This document shows, one piece after another, positions 57,883 through 64,000 of a stretch of DNA of 64,000 nucleotides (within the stretch, counting starts at the first letter, position 1; every line of letters starts with the position of its first letter). Source of the stretch: JABGQS01 sp963666505 (lineage in GTDB: Bacteria; Bacillota; Clostridia; Christensenellales; SZUA-584); the NCBI GenBank assembly GCA_963666505.2, contig CAXXXL010000002.1, forward strand, positions 384,311 through 448,310, given 5' to 3'. The translations under genes were made by a program, and so were the position numbers. The notes under the pieces were generated by a model. That model saw nothing but the letters and a program-made list of their open reading frames with translations. It ran no database searches and had not been told where the DNA came from.

Positions 57883-58854
57883 CTAATCCCAATAGCGGGC
57901 TTCATTCCAGCCTCCGCTCGACCTTTCGTATGAGTGATAGAATATCTGAGTTAAAGCCTGAACATTAGATAAGCCCGCAAAAAGCGAAGGATCGTCTGCA
58001 TAGGAAAGCTCGCCGCTAATGAAATGTTCGGGTGACAAATAATAGTTGTTATTTGGGGGATTGGCTCTAGTCCATTGTCCTCCACCAGGTTGCATGGAAT
58101 CCATAAGAAACTCCAACTGGCCTTGTATACTATCCTGAGCATATCCGTTCTCTTCTAAATATTTTTTCACTTTATATGCATTGCCATTAGGCCCGTCTCC
58201 TGTCCATTGCGCTAAGCCATATCCGCTGCCATTACTTTGTTGCATCCCGGGGTCTAACGTCCCTTTTGTCTCATATTTAAAATTACCCAGAGCTGCAAAA
58301 ATAGCATCATCCGACCATCCCTTTATATTAAGGTAATTATAAATGACTGTAGCGTTTGCAGCCGTTTGCTCCTCTGTCAAACGTCCATCAGGATTAGAAT
58401 ATCCTCCTATCCTTTCTGCTTCCTCCGCCGCTCTCTGTTCTTTTCTACTACCTTTATATACCCACTCTCCGTTCTTTTTTGTCCAAATTTCATCGTAAGG
58501 ATCATCTCCCATTATAGGCCTATGCCCCGTCGGATCAACAAAATTGGTAGGATTATTCCCGCAATATGTATACAAATGCTGCGTCCACGGTTCATACGCA
58601 TTGCCGGAATAGGTATCCTGCGTCAGAAACCTGCCTGTAGTCGGCTCGTAATACCTTGAATTCATATACTGCAAACCTGTGCTTGAGTCAGTAATGCTAC
58701 CTGTAAACGTAACCTCGTTGTCAAACGTCGCTTCGCCAGTCGTCGTAAGGTTACCGAACTCGTCATACGCATACTGCTTAACCGGATTCCCGTCCGGGTC
58801 AACTATAGCTGATACGCTGCCCCTTATATCGTAGTGATAGAAGATATGCTCCAT
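57883..58854 (-). CDS. Rhs module 4: phage-tail-lysozyme toxin
   Basis: This 323-residue frame has RHS core (FYHYDIRGSVSAIVDPDG to NNPTNFVDPTGH), the shared linker HRPIMGDDPYDEIWTKKNGEW, then a lysozyme domain. That domain resembles phage tail lysozymes (PF18013 type): NYLNIKGWSDDAIFAALGNFKYET with the likely catalytic Glu, and SGYGLAQWTGDG. It would cut peptidoglycan. The start ATG lies inside the right arm of the site B palindrome and has no ribosome site, so it may be a silent cassette. Confidence 0.85.
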   Translation of the reverse strand: MEHIFYHYDIRGSVSAIVDPDGNPVKQYAYDEFGNLTTTGEATFDNEVTFTGSITDSSTGLQYMNSRYYEPTTGRFLTQDTYSGNAYEPWTQHLYTYCGNNPTNFVDPTGHRPIMGDDPYDEIWTKKNGEWVYKGSRKEQRAAEEAERIGGYSNPDGRLTEEQTAANATVIYNYLNIKGWSDDAIFAALGNFKYETKGTLDPGMQQSNGSGYGLAQWTGDGPNGNAYKVKKYLEENGYAQDSIQGQLEFLMDSMQPGGGQWTRANPPNNNYYLSPEHFISGELSYADDPSLFAGLSNVQALTQIFYHSYERSSGGWNEARYWD

Positions 58855-58889
58855 ATAGTATTGTAATTAAATCATACTATGTGGAGCAT
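58846..58889. repeat. module-junction inverted repeat (site B)
   Basis: The best copy: ATGCTCCATATAGTAT (58846-58861) and ATACTATGTGGAGCAT (58874-58889) pair at 15 of 16 positions around a 12-base spacer. It lies between the module 3 immunity gene and module 4 core. No T-run follows on the minus strand, which argues against a terminator. Confidence 0.75.
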
Positions 58890-58933
58890 GTTATAGTTGT
58901 TTAATTTATATCTTTTCTCCAAATCCTATTTAG

Positions 58934-59554
58934 CTAGCTATATGCTTTTTTCCATACAAAAATTCCATATCTAACAAATAAACCTAAACACGAAAAAATT
59001 AAAATCAATTTTATTGTTCTATACCACCTTTGCCAGACAGGGACTTTAAAAACTACTAAAGTAGCCCCTTTCTCTATTTTTAAAATAGTCCTATTATTCC
59101 TAATATAAGTTATATTATTTCTACTTCTCTCTTTGGTAGCGCTAATTAATTCGTTTTCTAAAGCAGTATCAATATTGTCCTCAGCACACATTAAAAACCC
59201 TTTACTATTATAATAAGACAATATTTTATCTCTAATATCATAAATCATTATATTGTTTTTTTCATCTATCTTAACACTTAGTTGGCCGCTTGACGGTTTA
59301 CTAAGCGAATATTTATATGTGCCAGTTTTATCATATATAACAATCCCTTTATTTATAATTGAAAAATATATGTTACCATAATCATCAACATCAAAATGAT
59401 AACTCCCAGCACCAAAAAACTCTTGTTTTATAAAACCAGTACCTTCTACAATTCCCTTGTTATTTGCATATGTATTAGTTAAAATTATTAACAGCATTAT
59501 TGACAGCACAACTATTACTGCAAAAAATATTGTTAAATATTTTAGTAATTTCAA
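58934..59554 (-). CDS. membrane protein, candidate immunity for Rhs module 3
   Basis: This 206-residue protein starts at TTG 59554, which overlaps the toxin's TGA, with GGAG nearby. An N-terminal membrane anchor is followed by an outside domain of propeller-like strands (GNIYFSIINKGIVIYDKTGTYKYSL, KNNIMIYDIRDKILSYYNSKG) and a C-terminal membrane helix. Same plan as the first half of the module 8 partner at 48751-50019. Confidence 0.65.
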   Translation of the reverse strand: MKLLKYLTIFFAVIVVLSIMLLIILTNTYANNKGIVEGTGFIKQEFFGAGSYHFDVDDYGNIYFSIINKGIVIYDKTGTYKYSLSKPSSGQLSVKIDEKNNIMIYDIRDKILSYYNSKGFLMCAEDNIDTALENELISATKERSRNNITYIRNNRTILKIEKGATLVVFKVPVWQRWYRTIKLILIFSCLGLFVRYGIFVWKKAYS

Positions 59555-60666
59555 TTTAACGTCTCCTTTACATATTCGCTTAATTTATGACCAGATAAAA
59601 AGTCCGTTATATTTATTATCTGTTTAAGTACTGGTGTTTGACACGTTCTCCATGTTTCACCAACAGGTTGAGTATATGTAATAATAGCGTGCCCTTCGCC
59701 TCCCGGTGTAGTGAAACCTACTCCACCTTGAAATCCACCATAAGTCGATAATGAATCTAGATCTTCATATCTTGCTCCCAAGTCTCTTAAATCATCAATA
59801 TCCAATCCTACGACACGTGCAAACGTACCCCCATATACTGAACCACCGCTTCCACCGATTTCATATCCGTATCCTAACAATTGTTCGATATCTTCTGCAT
59901 TAGTGCCTCCTGCGGTTAGCATTGCAGAAGCACTAGCAAGGCTTGCTGCAACATCACCACCCCCTCCATACGTCCACTGAATTCCCATATTACCGCGAAA
60001 ATCCATAACCAATTGTATAGATGTAGTTCCAGCAATAACGCTCCCTGTTCCTGTTCCTTCAAGTTGAGCAATTGTAAAAGTCCCTGTATTGCTTGAATTC
60101 GCTAACCAAATATCCATCAGTTCACTCAGTTGCGTATCCTCGTACTCATTAATAACTCCAGATTTACTCGTAACATTCCCATCTGCATCTTCCGGCTCTG
60201 GCTTTGGCTGCGGTACAACAGGAGGCTTTCTCGTTCCTAGATACTTCCACTTCCCGTTCTTTTTGGTCCATTTCTCATCCCTTGGATCATTTGTACTGCC
60301 CATAATCGGTCTATGCCCAGTAGGATCAACAAAGTTAGTCGGGTTGTTCCCTGTATATGCATACAGATGCTGAGTCCAAGGGTCGTATGCATTGCCTGTG
60401 TACGTATCCTGGCTGATGAACCTTGCCGTCTGTGGGTCATAGAACCGGGCGTTCATATACTGCAGGCCGGTACTGGTGTCTGTTATGCTTCCGGTAAAGG
60501 TCGTTTCATTCAGGAAACCATTGTTCTCCGTCAGTGTCAGATTACCGAACTCATCGTATTCGTAGCCCTCGATGAGGTCTCCATCCGGCTCTATTACTGC
60601 TGTTGTACTGCCGCGCTTGTCGTAGTGATAGAAAAGCAGCTGAAAAGAATTCTCGTAACTATCCAA
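59551..60666 (-). CDS. Rhs module 3 with Gly-rich C-terminal domain
   Basis: This 371-residue frame has core of the YHYDKRGSTTAVIEPDG / FYDPQTARFISQDTYTGNAYDPW subtype, linker HRPIMGSTNDPRDEKWTKKNG, a Pro-rich spacer and a Gly-rich beta domain. That domain contains SIQLVMDFRGNMGIQWTYGGGG, GYEIGGSGGSVYGG and GGVGFTTPGGEGHAI. Similar domains are frequent at clostridial Rhs ends, function unknown to me. No ribosome site at TTG 60666. Confidence 0.75.
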   Translation of the reverse strand: MDSYENSFQLLFYHYDKRGSTTAVIEPDGDLIEGYEYDEFGNLTLTENNGFLNETTFTGSITDTSTGLQYMNARFYDPQTARFISQDTYTGNAYDPWTQHLYAYTGNNPTNFVDPTGHRPIMGSTNDPRDEKWTKKNGKWKYLGTRKPPVVPQPKPEPEDADGNVTSKSGVINEYEDTQLSELMDIWLANSSNTGTFTIAQLEGTGTGSVIAGTTSIQLVMDFRGNMGIQWTYGGGGDVAASLASASAMLTAGGTNAEDIEQLLGYGYEIGGSGGSVYGGTFARVVGLDIDDLRDLGARYEDLDSLSTYGGFQGGVGFTTPGGEGHAIITYTQPVGETWRTCQTPVLKQIINITDFLSGHKLSEYVKETLN

Positions 60667-60710
60667 CTGCTTTATTTTATATCACCATTAACCCGCATCA
60701 ATCCTAGTCA

Positions 60711-61663
60711 CTACTTCTTAACCGAATACTCCAAACTGACAGCGGGATTCGATTTTATCTTCTCAAAATATTTTTTGAAAGATTCACTATTGGGATATTC
60801 AACCAATTCAAGATGGTTAAGATCCGCAGATCCCTCTGCAGAATAATGCACAAAATAGTAATATGCTCTATATATATTTCCGTTCTCATGCTCAAAGAAA
60901 ATGATGCTGTCTGTATCACCCTTAAAGAATTTTTTCACATAAACATGATAGTTCCCGGACTCAAGAATCTCATCCATGTTTTCATCCATATACATTCGAA
61001 TATTCCTTTTTGTGCTTTCCACCCATTCACTATCCATTTGTTCATATTGCGGCTTTATGATCTCATCTATGCGCATCGTATAGCGTCCAAGATAAGTTAC
61101 ATCTTTATAAAATTCGTAAGTTTCTTTCTTTGGCCAAAACTTTCCAATATAAAATCAGACTGTAAACCCCATTCTGTTATCCGAATTCCAAATGCATATA
61201 CTTGAGGATTCTCCTCTGTAGATGATGGGTACAGCATATTATTTATCACAATATATATCGTCATTTCCGGGAAAGAATAACCTACATTTTCAGGATCAAA
61301 ATACAAATTATATTCCACATCTTTGTGAAGAATGAGTTTTTTGTTTATAATCAGATTATCACGCACTATATCTCTGTTATCATTACTATAATCATAAGCC
61401 TCAGTATCATACATTCTGCTGTTAAACGTATCCTTGATTCCCGCATTGATCTCCTCAATTGAGAACGTTATTCCGTTTACTGTAACAGAATTTGCGTCGT
61501 CAGGCTCCGTTCCTTCAGGTTGTAGTGTAATACCAGCCATGTTTACTACATCAGTTTTTTGGGGATTCGGTTGAGTCGCATCATTTATTGTGCCACCAAT
61601 GTTCTGACAGCCACACAACAAGAATAGACATATAAAAATAAATAACAATTTATAAAGATTCAT
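60711..61663 (-). pseudogene. lipoprotein, candidate immunity for Rhs module 2, one frameshift
   Basis: ATG 61663 follows GAGAGG. The lipoprotein signal is FLLCGC (Cys about 18). The first frame ends ...DFILESFGQRKK; adding a T to TTTT near 61137 gives SFWPKKETYEFYKDVTYLGRYTMRIDEI. It then runs on through 60711 for about 317 residues in all. A lipoprotein beside a SleB-like wall hydrolase fits extracellular immunity. Probably a sequencing slip or recent indel. Confidence 0.72.
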
Positions 61664-61674
61664 ATCTACACCTC

Positions 61675-62403
61675 TCATCTGTACGGATCTTCTGGCTCAT
61701 GAAAAAACCATGTATCGCCAACTCTTCTTCCATCCGGATGTATTCTTGGCATATCATCATTGTATGCACGTGTCCACCCATATGTAAAATCATCCGAAGG
61801 CTTGGGGATTGAGTCAATCCCTTCCTCCAAAAGTTTAAATGCTGCATCTACACACCTATTCCATGCTTCTTGTTCTATTTTCGGGCTTTCTGCAATTTTT
61901 CCAGCTGGATTTCTTGCTCTATTACCACCCATGCCAGTAAATTGACCATTGGCAAGCGCTAATTCTCTGTATGTTGTTCCACTAAGAAAATAATTGTAAC
62001 CAGCTATTTCATTTGTTCTTCTCCGGTTTTCCAGTACCCATAAATGTGCATCTGTCGAGGTAGAATCCTCGCTATACAACAGCCTAGCTATAACAGATAG
62101 ATCGCTTTCGCCCGCATAAGTAGTCTCAAAGTCCTCCTTCTCCGTCAGAGGTTTAGGATTCTTTTTCAATCTCTCTGCTTTTCTACTGCCTTTATATACC
62201 CACTCCCCGTTCTTTTTTGTCCAAATTTCATCGTAAGGATCATCTCCCATTATCGGTCTATGCCCCGTCGGATCAATAAAGTTAATCGGGTTGTTGCCTG
62301 TATATGCATACAAATGCTGCGTCCAAGGGTCGTATGCATTGCCTGTGTACGTATCCTGACTGATGAACCTTGCTGTCTGCGGATCATAGAACCGGGCGTT
62401 CAT
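61675..62403 (-). CDS. Rhs module 2: SleB-like cell-wall hydrolase toxin
   Basis: 242 residues from MNARFYDP; core homology extends to about 62458 but a TAA blocks the frame there. After DPTGH and linker HRPIMGDDPYDEIWTKKNGEW comes a domain like SleB/Hydrolase_2: SDLSVIARLLYSEDST with the conserved Glu, and ALANGQFTGMGG, then EQEAWNRCVDAAFKL. A Tyr/Trp-rich tail closes it. It would cut peptidoglycan. A truncated twin lies at 47885-48660. No ribosome site visible. Confidence 0.82.
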   Translation of the reverse strand: MNARFYDPQTARFISQDTYTGNAYDPWTQHLYAYTGNNPINFIDPTGHRPIMGDDPYDEIWTKKNGEWVYKGSRKAERLKKNPKPLTEKEDFETTYAGESDLSVIARLLYSEDSTSTDAHLWVLENRRRTNEIAGYNYFLSGTTYRELALANGQFTGMGGNRARNPAGKIAESPKIEQEAWNRCVDAAFKLLEEGIDSIPKPSDDFTYGWTRAYNDDMPRIHPDGRRVGDTWFFHEPEDPYR

Positions 62404-62460
62404 ATACTGCAGACCGGTTGATACGTCAAATATGCTTCCTGTAAATGTCGTTTCATTTTA

Positions 62461-62508
62461 ATAACTCCATATAGCATTTTTACACATTTATGCCATACGA
62501 AAACTAAT
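62461..62508. repeat. module-junction inverted repeat (site D)
   Basis: Left arm ATAACTCCATATAGCAT (62461-62477), 12-base spacer, right arm ATGCCATACGAAAACTAAT (62490-62508). Pairing is weaker than site B, but the left arm matches the consensus of the other sites. It abuts the truncated core of module 2. Confidence 0.55.
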
Positions 62509-62644
62509 ATCCTCCTCTCCTACCGGCTAAATTCTTTCACTAGTAACAATTTTATTGTTTTAAAAATATTTTATTTGCTAAATATCTTTTTATTCTTTTA
62601 TACTTGTTATAACTATAATCCCCTTACTGTTATATCTGTTAAGT

Positions 62645-63157
62645 TCAACCAAACAAATCACTAAACTGATACGTATCATAAAAGTTTTTTGATTTTTCAT
62701 TATCTAAACCGTAAGAAATAATAATACTCCCCCCCATAGCAAGAAGAACAATACTGTGTTCTTCTGTTTCCCAGATAGCTTTACATACAGTATCTTCCTT
62801 AGATTCTATTTTAGGACTCCCATATTTCTCCATATCCTTTTTAATATTGTCATATGCTTCTTCTAAACTATCATCAGTATCAAAATAGTTAATTAATTCC
62901 ATTATGTGTTTCAATTCATTATTACTAAAAACATACGTTAATGTAAAAGTGTTGTAATGGTCATGGACTTGTACATCATGGTAAATCAAGACTGTGTGGT
63001 CATTATACTCAGCTATCTCCCCATTATCCCCCTCATTTTTTTGAATTTCTTCGATAGAATCCCCAAAATGATTCCCTTTAAAAGTAAGTTCAGTTGTACA
63101 TGAACTAAATATGACAACAATCATAAACAAAGAAACTATAATATATATTTGCTTCAT
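62645..63157 (-). CDS. lipoprotein, candidate immunity for Rhs module 1
   Basis: 170 residues from ATG 63157, which follows AAAGGAG; an in-frame start at 63193 would overlap the toxin. The lipoprotein signal ends VVIFSSC (Cys about 20). The rest is an acidic soluble domain (NEGDNGEIAEYNDHTVLIYHD). No family recognised. Role inferred from position. Confidence 0.65.
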   Translation of the reverse strand: MKQIYIIVSLFMIVVIFSSCTTELTFKGNHFGDSIEEIQKNEGDNGEIAEYNDHTVLIYHDVQVHDHYNTFTLTYVFSNNELKHIMELINYFDTDDSLEEAYDNIKKDMEKYGSPKIESKEDTVCKAIWETEEHSIVLLAMGGSIIISYGLDNEKSKNFYDTYQFSDLFG

Positions 63158-63189
63158 AGTATTTCTCCTTTCGATATTTATAAGTCTAA

Positions 63190-64000
63190 TCATGGCATAG
63201 GTAGGCCTCCTGCATTTGATAACATATCAAAAAATTCTTGAGCACCGAATTTTCTTTCGCTATACCATATTGCAGCAGGATTTGCATTTGTTAAAGGATC
63301 CTTAAATATTGTCTCTACACCGTTTTCATAAATTCCGAAATAATTATATATTGCACCCTTATTGCTATTCGAATTATTAAGCATCAATAAATATTCAGTA
63401 TCTGCACCCCATTTTACCATTCTTGTAGGACCTTCCGCTGGACTATAGCCAGGGATACTATCTAAAATGTCAATCTGCCACGCAACACTATTATCTTTCC
63501 AATAAACAAGCTCTGAAAAATTTTGTCTTTCATCTGGATCTAAAAACTGATATATATGCGAAAGCACCGATTGACTTGGACTTGTTGAAACCGGGTTACC
63601 GTTTTCGTCATCACATATTATATGTCTACCATTCGGGCAATTTGCTGTGGATAAATATTAATAGGCCTATACATATCATCATCCCAAATAGTATATTCTG
63701 TTCCATCATCATATACTACACCATCTATAGTATTCGGGCCGGAGTAGGAGACGGAGTAGGCGATGGACTAGGTTCTGGAGTAGGAGTTGGAGTTGGTTCT
63801 GGTATAATCGCTTCAGCCTTTTTGTCTTCGTCTATAGTAAAAGCACCTATAATCGGTCTATGCCCTGTCGGATCTATAAAGTTAACCGGATTGTTACCTG
63901 TATATGCATACAAATGCTGCGTCCACGGTTCATACGCATTGCCGGAATAGGTATCCTGCGTCAGAAACCTGCCTGTAGTCGGCTCGTAATACCTTGAATT
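63190..64000 (-). pseudogene. Rhs module 1 (5' end beyond window), two frameshifts
   Basis: The frame is open to the right edge with RHS core (RYYEPTTGRFLTQDTYSG, NNPVNFIDPTGH). A Pro/Thr/Ser-rich linker of PTP repeats follows, then a C-terminal domain ending GAQEFFDMLSNAGGLPMP. Two single-base losses, one in a GG near 63740 and one in AAA near 63645, break the frame; the 3' part is open from 63567 to 63190. The toxin domain (DPDERQNFSELVYWKDNSVAWQ) is not recognised. Confidence 0.72.

Noticed and set aside
58846..58889. Rho-independent terminator
   Set aside because: The stem is AT-rich, the loop long, no T-run follows on the transcribed strand and the RHS frame begins inside the arm.
1..64000. 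CRISPR array or rRNA genes
   Set aside because: No regularly spaced identical repeats and no rRNA-like conserved segments were seen.

Overview
The window looks like a chromosomal segment of a low-GC anaerobic Bacillota, most likely a Clostridia. The grounds are AGGAGG-type ribosome sites, lipobox lipoproteins, TTG starts, a TagO/WecA-type initiating transferase and Clostridia-style Rhs proteins. Every recognisable gene is on the minus strand, so transcription runs from position 64000 towards 1.

Positions 1-15240 (visibly richer in GC) hold housekeeping and sugar catabolism genes: lipB, an HD hydrolase, a TauE exporter, a UroD/MtaA-like protein, an FGGY kinase, and a xylose-type catabolic operon. 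The operon contains xylB, a LacI regulator, three TIM-barrel sugar epimerases/isomerases, a zinc polyol dehydrogenase, a cupin sugar isomerase, a Gfo/Idh/MocA oxidoreductase and xylA (cut by the window edge). A promoter with a palindromic LacI-type operator lies upstream of xylB.

Positions 15424-45826 (AT-rich) are a surface-polysaccharide locus. It starts at a TagO/WecA-type transferase and runs through polymerase, flippase and glycosyltransferases. It carries three nucleotide-sugar pathways: UDP-L-QuiNAc/L-RhaNAc or FucNAc type; CDP-glucose-derived 6-deoxyhexose; and a complete UDP-ManNAc(3NAc)A set. It ends with a Dlt-like aminoacylation cluster that includes an extra GNAT gene. At least six genes here are broken by single-base indels, mostly in A/T runs.

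Positions 46214-46260 are the 3' half of a tRNA-Lys gene without its 5' half, which looks like an attachment-site scar. An IS3-family element (46632-47884) with a -1 slippery heptamer follows.

Positions 47885-64000 are a tandem array of at least nine displaced Rhs C-terminal toxin/immunity modules. Each has a piece of RHS core, a different C-terminal domain and a following immunity gene, usually overlapping or nearly so. Toxin domains recognised are a SleB-like wall hydrolase (two copies), a phage-tail lysozyme, an enterotoxin-A-type ADP-ribosyltransferase with a QxE motif, and Gly-rich or unknown domains. The wall hydrolases pair with lipoprotein immunity candidates. The ADP-ribosyltransferase pairs with a soluble protein plus a NADAR-family protein. 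A roughly 44-bp inverted repeat with an 11-12 base spacer sits at four module junctions and perhaps, degenerate, at a fifth. It may be the recombination site that assembles the array.
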